A stretch of 64,000 bases of DNA from Rallus limicola (lineage: Eukaryota; Chordata; Aves; Gruiformes; Rallidae), in assembly GCA_022605955.1 (NCBI GenBank), contig JAKCOZ010000105.1, forward strand, positions 248,001 to 312,000. Reading direction: 5' to 3'. Both the position numbers and the translations under genes were made by a program. Positions 1 to 9,643 of the stretch are shown here, piece after piece (the stretch's first letter is position 1; the number at the start of each line of letters is the position of its first letter). The notes below the pieces were generated by a model that searched no databases, had not been told where the DNA came from, and saw only the letters and a program-made list of their open reading frames with translations.

Positions 1-182
1 ATGAAGTAATAACCTCAAGATAATTGTATTGTTTATTACTGCGTATAAATATCTGTAACCCCCTCTCCCTTAGCGCGGCGTAGTGTGACTTCGGTCCCTG
101 CCCGCCCGGCGCCGCTGTTTTCTTTCTCTGATTAAACTGCTGCTATTACATTCAAGAGTGAGTGTAAATTTTGTCGATAACA
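1..182 (+). mobile_element. 3' part of an ERV1-type LTR (window-edge copy)
   Basis: These 182 bases match positions 10021-10202, the end of the complete 559 bp LTR described below. They hold the TATA box (44-50), the R-U5 segment (75-182) and the terminal GATAACA. The TTTTC duplication follows at 183-187. The rest of this LTR and its provirus lie left of the window, so at least one more ERV copy exists upstream. Confidence 0.9.
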
Positions 183-219
183 TTTTCCAAAATGGGGAAT
201 TGTTGTATAAAAAACAAAT

Positions 220-1368
220 GATACAAGAAATTCCCCCAGAAAGAAGGGGTGCAGTGGGCCCTGCCCTATGGGAAACCGACATCCCAGGAAAGCCTACATT
301 AGCACAGCCAGTGACTGCTGAATGGAAAGAAAGTGCAAAACCAGTTAGGATCAAACAATACCCAATTACACCTCAGGCAAAACAGGGAATTAAAAGATTG
401 CTCCTGTAATTTCTGAAATAGAAGATTTTTCAAGTGAGTCAATCAGAATATAACACACCGTTTTTACCAGCACGACAGCCAAACGGTGAGCACAGATTGG
501 TACAGGACCTAAGAGCTATTAATCAAATTGTGAAAGACACACACCCAGTAGCGACAATTCCTTGGACTGTGTTCACTGCTCTGGAGGAAAAATGATCAGT
601 GGCTTACAGTGCTTGATTTAAAAGACGCTCTCTTTTGCACACCCCTGGAGAAAAGAGTCATCAATTATTTGCTCTTCAGTGGGAGAGACCACAAACTGGG
701 ACACGGCTACCCCAAGGATTTAAAAAAGCTCTGGCCCAACTGTGGCAGCCAACCCGCAAAGGAACTGGAGATCTGAACAAACAAGGAGGCGGGGACGCCA
801 TGACCAGAACAGCTGCTCTTGCAATAGGCGGCCTGGATACGGCTAACCACTGAACTTTGAAACTTCTGGAGACTTCATGGGTACGAGGTATCCAAGAAGA
901 AATCTCAAACAGCAAGCCAAACTGTAAGATATTTGGGCTTGGAGATTTCACAAAGGCAACAAAGGCTGGGGACAGACCCAAAAGAGGCAATCTGTGCTAT
1001 TCCAGAGCCTGGGGCTGGACAGGAACTGAGAGCATTTCTGGGAATGGCAGGACGGTGTGGGCTCTGGATCACGCAGAACCCCCAAATCACTGCATGAAGC
1101 CCAGAAGTCTATCCCTTTGATATGTAATAGACACCAACAAAAGGCTTTTGGGAAACTTGAGATAACCTTGATGTTCTTGCCTCTTGCCTGCAACCAGTGG
1201 CAAGAACCATCACGGTCCTTGTTCCACACACAGCAGTCACAGTGTTGGAGCAAAAGGGGACGCACCAGCTATCCCCTACAAGGATGATGAAATACCAGGC
1301 AGTTCTTACACAACAGAATGATGTAACCTTGAAAACAACTCACCTTATGAATCCTGCCGTTTTCTGGA
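220..1368 (+). pseudogene. Class I (gammaretrovirus-like) pol fragment, RT to connection, dead (A1)
   Basis: Conceptual translation in shifting frames gives an RT N-terminus (ETDIPGKP, then KPVRIKQYP, LVQDLRAINQIV), palm and thumb blocks (YLGLEISQ, LRAFLGMAG), and a later block ([19 protein letters not shown]) that resembles the connection/RNase H region of class I ERVs. Several stops and frameshifts break it. Where the YVDD catalytic box should lie (about 826-845) the translation reads a stop followed by non-acidic residues, so the enzyme is inactive. A1 and A2 share an extra TGA at 592-594. Gag, protease and integrase are absent from this fragment. It predates the ERV inserted beside it. 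Family assignment is by motif only. Confidence 0.8.
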
Positions 1369-1570
1369 CTGCTACACAGGAAGAACAACCACCGAAACGT
1401 GGCTGTATCGTGGCTGTATTGTGGCCATTGAACGTCCATACTCCGAGTGAGATGAGAAGCATGTTCCCAAGGAGGATCCTGCGCAGGAGGAAAAAGCAGC
1501 ACGGAGTGATGAGGAATTGCAGACAAATAGCCCGGGCCACAGCACAGACAGCTGTAGACTTTGAGGACAG

Positions 1571-3810
1571 AGAGAGGGGGCTGACGAGGGAGAGAGGGGG
1601 CTGACGAGGGAGAGAGGGGGCTGACGAGGGAGAGAGGGGGCTGACGAGGGAGAGAGGGGGCTGACGAGGGAGAGAGGGGGCTGACGAGGGAGAGAGGGGG
1701 CTGACGAGGGAGAGAGGGGGCTGACGAGGGAGAGAGGGGGCTGACGAGGGAGAGAGGGGGCTGACGAGGGAGAGAGGGGGCTGACGAGGGAGAGAGGGGG
1801 CTGACGAGGGAGAGAGGGGGCTGACGAGGGAGAGAGGGGGCTGACGAGGGAGAGAGGGGGCTGACGAGGGAGAGAGGGGGCTGACGAGGGAGAGAGGGGG
1901 CTGACGAGGGAGAGAGGGGGCTGACGAGGGAGAGAGGGGGCTGACGAGGGAGAGAGGGGGCTGACGAGGGAGAGAGGGGGCTGACGAGGGAGAGAGGGGG
2001 CTGACGAGGGAGAGAGGGGGCTGACGAGGGAGAGAGGGGGCTGACGAGGGAGAGAGGGGGCTGACGAGGGAGAGAGGGGGCTGACGAGGGAGAGAGGGGG
2101 CTGACGAGGGAGAGAGGGGGCTGACGAGGGAGAGAGGGGGCTGACGAGGGAGAGAGGGGGCTGACGAGGGAGAGAGGGGGCTGACGAGGGAGAGAGGGGG
2201 CTGACGAGGGAGAGAGGGGGCTGACGAGGGAGAGAGGGGGCTGACGAGGGAGAGAGGGGGCTGACGAGGGAGAGAGGGGGCTGACGAGGGAGAGAGGGGG
2301 CTGACGAGGGAGAGAGGGGGCTGACGAGGGAGAGAGGGGGCTGACGAGGGAGAGAGGGGGCTGACGAGGGAGAGAGGGGGCTGACGAGGGAGAGAGGGGG
2401 CTGACGAGGGAGAGAGGGGGCTGACGAGGGAGAGAGGGGGCTGACGAGGGAGAGAGGGGGCTGACGAGGGAGAGAGGGGGCTGACGAGGGAGAGAGGGGG
2501 CTGACGAGGGAGAGAGGGGGCTGACGAGGGAGAGAGGGGGCTGACGAGGGAGAGAGGGGGCTGACGAGGGAGAGAGGGGGCTGACGAGGGAGAGAGGGGG
2601 CTGACGAGGGAGAGAGGGGGCTGACGAGGGAGAGAGGGGGCTGACGAGGGAGAGAGGGGGCTGACGAGGGAGAGAGGGGGCTGACGAGGGAGAGAGGGGG
2701 CTGACGAGGGAGAGAGGGGGCTGACGAGGGAGAGAGGGGGCTGACGAGGGAGAGAGGGGGCTGACGAGGGAGAGAGGGGGCTGACGAGGGAGAGAGGGGG
2801 CTGACGAGGGAGAGAGGGGGCTGACGAGGGAGAGAGGGGGCTGACGAGGGAGAGAGGGGGCTGACGAGGGAGAGAGGGGGCTGACGAGGGAGAGAGGGGG
2901 CTGACGAGGGAGAGAGGGGGCTGACGAGGGAGAGAGGGGGCTGACGAGGGAGAGAGGGGGCTGACGAGGGAGAGAGGGGGCTGACGAGGGAGAGAGGGGG
3001 CTGACGAGGGAGAGAGGGGGCTGACGAGGGAGAGAGGGGGCTGACGAGGGAGAGAGGGGGCTGACGAGGGAGAGAGGGGGCTGACGAGGGAGAGAGGGGG
3101 CTGACGAGGGAGAGAGGGGGCTGACGAGGGAGAGAGGGGGCTGACGAGGGAGAGAGGGGGCTGACGAGGGAGAGAGGGGGCTGACGAGGGAGAGAGGGGG
3201 CTGACGAGGGAGAGAGGGGGCTGACGAGGGAGAGAGGGGGCTGACGAGGGAGAGAGGGGGCTGACGAGGGAGAGAGGGGGCTGACGAGGGAGAGAGGGGG
3301 CTGACGAGGGAGAGAGGGGGCTGACGAGGGAGAGAGGGGGCTGACGAGGGAGAGAGGGGGCTGACGAGGGAGAGAGGGGGCTGACGAGGGAGAGAGGGGG
3401 CTGACGAGGGAGAGAGGGGGCTGACGAGGGAGAGAGGGGGCTGACGAGGGAGAGAGGGGGCTGACGAGGGAGAGAGGGGGCTGACGAGGGAGAGAGGGGG
3501 CTGACGAGGGAGAGAGGGGGCTGACGAGGGAGAGAGGGGGCTGACGAGGGAGAGAGGGGGCTGACGAGGGAGAGAGGGGGCTGACGAGGGAGAGAGGGGG
3601 CTGACGAGGGAGAGAGGGGGCTGACGAGGGAGAGAGGGGGCTGACGAGGGAGAGAGGGGGCTGACGAGGGAGAGAGGGGGCTGACGAGGGAGAGAGGGGG
3701 CTGACGAGGGAGAGAGGGGGCTGACGAGGGAGAGAGGGGGCTGACGAGGGAGAGAGGGGGCTGACGAGGGAGAGAGGGGGCTGACGAGGGAGAGAGGGGG
3801 CTGACGAGGG
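1571..3810 (+). repeat. 20 bp G-rich minisatellite, about 112 copies
   Basis: The unit GAGGGAGAGAGGGGGCTGAC is repeated head to tail with no visible variation over about 2.24 kb. Unit A3 has about 24 copies of the same repeat. A2, A4 and A5 have GGGA/GGGAGG simple repeat at the same place, and B units have (GA)n. The plus strand is strongly G-rich. The minus strand is open in long frames only because the repeat has no stop, so the 800-900 residue Pro/Ser-rich translations are not genes. Confidence 0.97.
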
Positions 3811-3829
3811 AGGGAGAGAGGGAGTGACC

Positions 3830-4660
3830 AAGGAAAAAAGTCCAGAAGGATATAGCAGAGAAAACGAGAATTTAAAAGCTGGGAATAAGGAGCCAGGCAG
3901 AAACAAATTTGGAAAAGAAACAGATTAAAACACCCAAAAGAACCCCCACAAAGCCCCAAAACCAAAGAAGCCACAAAAAAAAAACAATTAAACACACCCA
4001 TAATCCTCAGACCCTACCACAAAAGCCACGGAACCCTGTCACTCTACAAGCAATTAGGAAAACTGTAAGCTGACCTGGAAGATACTACAACTTTGATCCC
4101 CATTACTTTATAAGGAAAGCCTAAAACTCTCGGAAAATCGGAATTACAAGGGCAAGTATAAGGGGAGCCACAGGAAAAGGGGAAAACTGGCCCTTCTGAC
4201 AGCCCTGGAGTTCGCAGCGTGGAAAAAAAATGAAAAGAACCCCATCCAACAGCTGAGCCCATCCAGACCAGAAAAAAAAAAAAAAAATCTGAAAACCCCA
4301 CAAGCCACAGAAACCCCTAAAACCCAATTAAAAAACAAAAACAAAACCCCACAAAACCACAAAATAACCACCAAACCAAAAAAAGCCAACAAACCTGGAA
4401 ACCCCAGACATCACAAAAACCACAGCAGGAGCCCCAAGCCCTCCTCTGCCAAAACAACCCCACGAGTCACAAAACACACAAGCCGACAGTAAAAAGAGAC
4501 ACAAACCCCTGACACTCCCCGCAGCCCCAAAAACACGCCAGCCCCAAACAGCTTCCCCTATCCAACTCAAACAACCCCACAAGCCCGCACTCACCCCGCT
4601 AACCCCAGGCCCAACGCAAAGCCCCACAGAACCCCGATAACCCCAGAACCCAGCGAAAAC
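3830..4660. other. A/C-rich, gene-free stretch of unit A
   Basis: Plus strand is dominated by runs such as CCCCAAAACC and AAAAAACAAAAAC. The complement (GGTTTTGGGG) looks like the first-intron DNA found next to avian CpG islands. I see no coding signal. It lies just downstream, on the minus strand, of the splice donor at 5196-5201, so intron 1 of a minus-strand transcript is a reasonable inference. Confidence 0.5.
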
Positions 4661-5580
4661 CACAAGCCCCAAAAAAAAACCCGCACCGCCTCCTTCCCCC
4701 CGTCCCCGACCCTTCCCAGCACCAACCCCAAACTGCTGCTGAGCGCTGCCCCAACGGCAGCCCCGACCCCACGCCCCGGACACGCTCAGGATGCCCGGGA
4801 AGCACCCGGCAGTGCCCCGCGCCGCCCGGCCCCTTCCATGGGGAAGCCATGCCAGGCGCGGGGGAACCAGCCCGGGCTGACTCGCCTCACCCGTGCCGGC
4901 TGCTCGGAGGAAGGAGAGCTCTGGCCTGGCCGGAGCCCCCGAGAAGCCGCCGCGACCCCCGGAGCGCAGTGCCCGCGAACCGCGGAGCCCCCCCGCCCGG
5001 CACAGACACTCCGCCGGAGCCGCCAAAAAACGGCCCGGCACCGACCGGCTCCGGGCGGGGGGCGGGGAACGCGCGGCGCCTCTCCGCTCGCGGGCCCCGC
5101 ACAGACCCCGCGGAGCCCCGTCCCGCCGCGACCCAACGCACCGCGAACCGACCGCCCGGCCCCGGCCGACCCCGCGCGGGGCGGCGGAGGCGGCGCCTTA
5201 CCGGCAGGGAGCGCGGAGCCGGCGGCACCAACCAGCACGCAGCCGGGACCGGCGGCGAGAAGCGAAGCGAATTTCGCGCCGTCCACGTGGAATGCCCGGA
5301 CATGTGCGAGCCTTACGGCGCCTGCACCGAGTATGTCTCCCAGCACCGCGCGGGGCTCCACAACACCCCAGAGCGCATGCGCAGGATACACAGGGCAGCT
5401 TCACTGCGCTCTAACGCGCATGCTCCTTGGTCCTGCAGCACTAACGCGTCCTGGTCGCTGGGCAACAGCGGCGCCCCTCTCGAAAGCGCTCTGCCGCGCG
5501 CGCTGCGACACACGGCCGCAGTACCGCGGCGTGTCCGCCAGGCGGCAGCACCGAGCGAACGGGGAAAAACGGCCCTTCTG
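4660..5580 (-). promoter_or_regulatory. CpG island with a minus-strand splice donor (A1)
   Basis: Very GC- and CpG-rich. The minus strand carries a consensus donor, CCG|GTAAGG, at plus positions 5202|5201, preceded by a short open stretch from about 5391 that includes an E-box CACGTG. This looks like exon 1 of a minus-strand gene with its promoter. I do not recognise the encoded peptide. Long frames are open on both strands because of composition and I do not call them genes. The segment 5340-5580 belongs to the GC-rich satellite found at 54.8-56.4 kb. The same island occurs in A2-A5; the A5 copy continues into unique flank and is probably closest to the source. Confidence 0.55.
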
Positions 5581-5705
5581 ACAGCCCTGGAAGTCGCAGC
5601 GTGGGAAAGGAAATTTAAACTCCTCAATTCCTGTACGTTCCAGAAAGCCCAATACCCATAATGGGAATGAATCCAGTCTCTAAATTGAAGACATACATTC
5701 TTTTC

Positions 5706-5880
5706 TGTTATCGACAAAATTTACACTCACTCTTGAATGTAATAGCAGCAGTTTAATCAGAGAAAGAAAACAGCGGCGCCGGGCGGGCAGGGACCGAAGT
5801 CACACTACGCCGCTGTTTTCTTTCTCTGATTAAACTGCTGCTATTACATTCAAGAGTGAGTGTAAATTTTGTCGATAACA
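5706..5880. repeat. Fold-back R-U5 palindrome at the ERV left end (copy 1)
   Basis: 5706-5813 is the reverse complement of LTR positions 10095-10202. 5808-5880 is the forward copy of the end of the LTR. The arms overlap by CGCCGC (5808-5813), a microhomology. The outer edge of the inverted arm is TGTTATCGAC, the exact complement of the LTR end GTCGATAACA, so both ends of the integrated element are U5 ends. The inner edge of the arm matches a point 31 bases after the first T of the TATA box, where transcription should start, so the arm is the length expected of strong-stop DNA. Confidence 0.93.
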
Positions 5881-5884
5881 ATTT

Positions 5885-5902
5885 TGGTGCCGTGACTCGG
5901 AT
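5885..5902 (+). other. Primer binding site, tRNA-His type
   Basis: TGGTGCCGTGACTCGGAT lies four bases (ATTT) after the end of U5. The TGG plus acceptor-stem complement fits tRNA-His, as used by HERV-H-like elements. Identical sites follow the fold-back in the other copies (13775-13792, 25629-25646, 37072-37089). Confidence 0.85.
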
Positions 5903-6020
5903 CTGGTAACTGGCCCCAGACCTCTGATCAGGAGGCGCCCCCCTCTAATTTTGAGGGGCCTGAGAAGGGTCCTCTGTGTGGTCAGTCCCAGATTTTCCGA
6001 ACGGCAGAGAAAGAAAACTA

Positions 6021-6366
6021 GGTTCCCGTGCACAAGGGGAATTTGATTCCAGTGCACGAAGATCTCGAGATAAAATTTGGTTCCCGTGCACAAGGGGAAT
6101 TCGATTCCAGTGCACGAAGTTCTCGAGAAGAATTTTTTGGTTTCCGTGCACAAGGGGAATTTGATTCCAGTGCATGAAGTTCTCAAGAAAAATTTGGTTC
6201 CCGTGCACAAAGGGAATTTGATTCCAGTGCACGAAGTTCTCGAGAAAATTTCTTTTGGTTCCCGTGCACAAGGGGAATTTGATTCCGGTGCATGAAGTTC
6301 TCGAGAAAAATTTGGTTCCCGTGCACAAGGGGAATTTGATTCCAGTGCACGAAGATCTCGAACGAA
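6021..6366 (+). repeat. Six tandem leader repeats with GTGCAC palindromes
   Basis: Six imperfect repeats of about 57 bp lie between the primer site and the splice donor. Each begins GGTTCCCGTGCACAAGGGG or a close variant. TTCCC and GGGAA can pair around a 9 nt loop containing GTGCAC. Repeat 3 changes one C to T, which keeps a G-U pair. A second GTGCAC or GTGCAT and usually a TTCTCGAGAA palindrome follow in each repeat. Ten GTGCAC hexamers are present in all. Corresponding arrays: 13911-14256, 25765-26110, 37208-37553. The position matches where retroviral dimerisation and packaging elements lie; the function is inferred. Confidence 0.9.
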
Positions 6367-6442
6367 GAAAGCCCGACTGGAGACAGCGAGCTTTGTGGAC
6401 CTCCAGTACGTATCTCTCGATTCCGGTTTTCCAAAGGTACTG

Positions 6443-6448
6443 GTAAGT
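6443..6448 (+). promoter_or_regulatory. Candidate major splice donor
   Basis: CTG|GTAAGT lies 21 bases upstream of the gag ATG, a strong donor in the usual retroviral leader position. It is preserved in all four copies. Confidence 0.65.
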
Positions 6449-6468
6449 CATTGCGATTCCGTTCGAGT

Positions 6469-7113
6469 ATGGGGCAAGAAGGAAGCAAACAGAGAAAAAT
6501 TCCTAGCCCAGATATTCTATCAGAAAGTCTTTTGGGACTCATGATCCGACACTGGGGAGAATCTGCGCCCCGGCGGAGAAAATCTAAAGAGAAAATGATC
6601 TATTATTGTGTTTATATATGGGGAGAAAAAGAAATTGGGAAGAACATTTTTTGGCCAAAATTTGGGTCCTTCGAGGACTGGGTATGTCAAGCCCTAAATT
6701 TTTATGTAAATAATAAAACCCCATATAGTCAAGAAGAAAGTCAATATGCATTCTTATGGATTCTAGCGTCCAAAAGCGAAAAGATAGAAGCATGGAATTT
6801 TCTAAATAAATTGCATCAGAAAACACATTGGGCCACTCAATCTTTAGTAGATTATTTTGAAACCAAGTTTACTACTATTGGAGTATATACACTAGCTAAA
6901 CGAATAATTATGGGATGTAACATATCAGAAGACAAAATATCAGTAATTGGAACAAAAGGTGAGCCCTTTCAAGTCCCTGTCGTTAAAATGTTCAAATTAT
7001 TAGCCCCAATCGACAGGTAAAAGGGGATCTCCTACTTGTGCCAGAAGCAGAGTACAACTTACTAGGAAAAGATCTTATGACGAGTCTACGAATCGGGTTA
7101 TTTATTAATAGCC
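6469..7113 (+). pseudogene. gag matrix fused to protease remnant (copy 1)
   Basis: The reading frame opens at ATG 6469 with MGQ, a potential N-myristoylation start typical of gammaretroviral matrix, and stays open to TAA 7018-7020 (183 residues). About residues 1-120 look like matrix. The sequence then passes without a stop into a protease-like stretch (GEPFQVPV), and after the stop the same frame continues with LLVPEAEYNLLGKDL, a conserved protease C-terminal block. Capsid, nucleocapsid and the catalytic DTG are missing, so an internal deletion joined matrix to the middle of protease in frame. The same frame is open in all four copies. No enzymatic activity is expected. Confidence 0.8.
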
Positions 7114-7165
7114 AGTAAAGAAGAAGAAGTGGTGCAAAACGAGAGTATAAGGCTCTTAAATTTTT

Positions 7166-7914
7166 TTGGGTAAACAGGGACTAAAAGTTTCAAGATCAAA
7201 GCTTCAATTTACAGAGGAACAAGTTAAATACCTGGGGCATTGGATAACAGGAGGGCAAAAGAAGTTAGATCCAGAGCGAATAAAAGGCATTTTGTCTCTT
7301 CCTGTCCCCAAGAACAAAAGACAAGTGCGACAAATGTTAGGTTTAATAGGATATTGCTGACAATGGATTGAAAATTATAGCACACAAACGAAATTTCTAT
7401 ATGAAAAATTAAAGAGGGAAGGACATTTCGAATGGAATGAAAAAGATAACCAAAGTTGGGAACAGTTGCTACAAAGCCTAGTAGAAGCCCCGGTATTAAG
7501 TTTACCGGATGTTAGGAAACCATTTCAATTATTTACAGCTATTAACGAAAATACAGCTTATGGAATCCTAACGCAAGAAGTTGCTGGATTTTGAAAACCT
7601 ATACTATTCTAAACAAAAGGAGAGAACAACTCAGAAAGAAAGGGATAATAACCCAAAGACCACCACTAGATCTGGCAATACACCAGGTACGACCTGGAGA
7701 TCAAGTATTGATAAAATCATAGAAAGAAGTTAACTTAACCCCTCAATGGGAGGGACCTTATCTTGTTTTACTCACAACAGATTCTGCAGTACGAACAAAA
7801 GAAAAGGGGTGGACACACGCTACTAGGATAAAGAAGATAACCTCACCGAATAAGTGGACATCTACATGTCACCCAGACTCCCTGAAACTTACCCTGAGAC
7901 GGCAAAACGAATGA
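7166..7914 (+). pseudogene. pol 3' remnant: RT thumb and integrase C-terminus (copy 1)
   Basis: 7166-7600 translates to an RT thumb/connection block (LQFTEEQVKYLGHW, MLGLIGYC) with a TGA at 7358-7360. A deletion then joins it to the integrase C-terminal domain (HQVRPGDQVLIKS, WEGPYLVLL) at about 7619-7914, which has an internal TAG. The RT fingers and palm, RNase H, and the zinc-binding and catalytic core of integrase are absent. The last stop, TGA, abuts the ATG of the env remnant at 7915. Confidence 0.8.
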
Positions 7915-9621
7915 ATGAATATTGAAGATCGACTTAGACATTGGTTTGGACTACCAGCTCATGAATCTATAAGGAAAGTATCATATGTCTCTTGGGTACA
8001 GGGGAGGATACCATATATATAGGGGAGACAGGGGGCCTATATAGAGCCCAAGAAGAGGGTCGGACTTTGGCTTTATGCTGTGAAATAGAAACTGAAATTC
8101 CTCTCGAGCCTACCTTACCGAGGCGAATACCCTGCTTGAAGCACCCTTTATTAAGCCACAAGGCCTGGGTTCAAAGCATTGGTTATAATTGTAAGCAAAT
8201 TTGGAATTGTATTTCCCGTTTTAGACAAGCTTACTGTATACGCTGTAGACAACACCGAGATCGTAGGTCAGGGCAAGAGAATGTACTTATGCTCTTTTGC
8301 GGATGGGAACTATTAATTCCATATTGGTGGGAATTCTATGAGACTGATCGAAACAAAGTAATTAATAAATGCAGAAAACGGTTTAAGTGGAAACAAAAAA
8401 CTCTAGATCAAAGACCCTCCTATGCCTAAAGGAGTAGAGAAGCAAAACCGCCCCTGAAGACACTGAGCTGTTGACCAGAAGACAAATTAACCGGTTGTCC
8501 TTTGCCCAGGACAGACCGTGGGAAAGGCAAAGCCAGTAAAACATGTGGGGCAGACGGTTTTACCTCCTCCTTAATATTCTTTGATCCCCTGTGGGGATGG
8601 CCATCAGCCATTTGAATGGGTCTTGAAAGGATCTGGAAATGGTTCAGAAAACAGAATTGTACAGACGGTCATTACTTCAGGAATACCATACTTTTTAACT
8701 ACTACGTGTTCTCTAGTCAATCAAATCAATAGCCGAGACAAAATACCAGTTACAAACACAGGGTCAGGAACCCCAATTGTTAAAAGAAAATGTGATGAAA
8801 GAATACCCTTTTATGGATGCCCTAGCTCTAATCCAGGAAAAGGGTATTGTAAACTATAGCATCAGCCTGAATTCCCACCGAGCAAAACCAGTTTCTATCC
8901 GTAAAATGGTATTCCAATGGAAGTTTAAGTTTAATGGTAATGAAACATAATACACGAACCTTGAATTTTGTGTCCACGTTACAATAGTGCCACGAATAAT
9001 GATACAGTCCTCAGCCAAAGTAATGGGAGCTCAAGAAAATGACTTCTCCAGATACAAAGGAGAGCCTATAACAGCTCTTACTGTAGCTACTCTCGTAAGT
9101 CTCAGTATAGTAGGAGTAAAAATAGGAACTACCTCCATAACACCGCAACAAAAAGGACTGCCGGCATTACAGGCTGCTGACGACAAAGATTTAGCGCAAT
9201 TGTAAAAATCAATCTCGTATCTGGAGAAATCATTGACTTCCCTATCAGAAGTAGTTCTGCAAAATCGAAGAGGATTAGATCTGGTGTTCTTAAGAGAAGG
9301 AGGACTATGTGTCGCTCTGGGAGAGGAATGTTGCTTCTACGCAGATCATACAGGAATAGTCCGTGATTCCTTAGCTAAAGGGACAGGTTAGAACAAAGAA
9401 AAAGAGAACGAGAAGCTCAAGCTCCTTGGTACGAAAACTGGTTTAATTGGTCACCTTGGCTGACGACTTTATTATCCACGATCACGGGGCCTATGATTAT
9501 TTTCATGCTGGTGATAACTTTAGGACCTTGTAGTCTTAATAAGTTAGTGGCAGCAATAAAACGACGAATAGATCGAATCGAAATCCTTACTCTCCGAACC
9601 ATAGAATCAGCAAACGGGTAA
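7915..9621 (+). pseudogene. env remnant, surface and transmembrane parts (copy 1)
   Basis: Starts at ATG 7915 directly after the pol stop. The surface part is broken by many stops; 8584-8859 is an open piece with a cysteine pattern like class I surface proteins (FYGCP). The transmembrane part (about 8987-9621) has a hydrophobic fusion-peptide-like stretch, a stop at 9203-9205, then a heptad region, a class I immunosuppressive-type segment (LQNRRGLD) followed by a CX6CC motif, and a membrane span. In this copy a 4 bp deletion after 9380 shifts the frame after CX6CC. Not functional. Confidence 0.8.
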
Positions 9622-9624
9622 TTC

Positions 9625-9640
9625 AAAAGAAAAGGGGTGG
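9625..9640 (+). other. Polypurine tract (plus-strand primer), copy 1
   Basis: A purine-rich run, AAAAGAAAAGGGGTGG, three bases before the 3' LTR. It is the expected site of plus-strand priming and is conserved in all four copies. Confidence 0.75.
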
Positions 9641-9643
9641 AAT

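Larger units (their letters stand above)
183..5705 (+). repeat. Array unit A1
   Basis: First complete type A unit. In order it holds a class I RT fragment, a 20 bp minisatellite (hugely expanded here), an A/C-rich stretch, a CpG island and a GC-rich satellite piece, ending with TTTTC where the ERV is inserted. It is about 2.1 kb longer than A2 almost entirely because of the minisatellite. Outside that tract it is near-identical to A2, A3, A4 and A5. The boundaries are set at the ERV insertion point, because the true unit junction cannot be fixed from tandem copies alone. Confidence 0.9.

Noticed and set aside
1269..4001. Minus-strand open frames of 844-910 codons with a 20-residue Pro/Ser-rich repeat
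   Set aside because: The 20 bp minisatellite has no stop codon on that strand, so 60 bp (three units) translates as a 20-residue repeat in any frame. No conserved domain; the same frames in A2 and A4 collapse with the repeat.
4786..5661. Overlapping open frames of 130-270 codons on both strands across the CpG island, repeated in every A unit
   Set aside because: High GC and CpG make stops rare in all frames. Only the minus-strand donor with a short upstream exon is supported as a transcript feature.
6021..6366. CRISPR-like appearance of the leader repeats and of the 20 bp minisatellite
   Set aside because: The repeats are contiguous with no unique spacers, there are no cas genes, and the host is a vertebrate.
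7992..8429. 145-codon frame inside the env region of each ERV
   Set aside because: Starts at a non-ATG codon and is out of frame with the recognisable env pieces; treated as a shadow frame.
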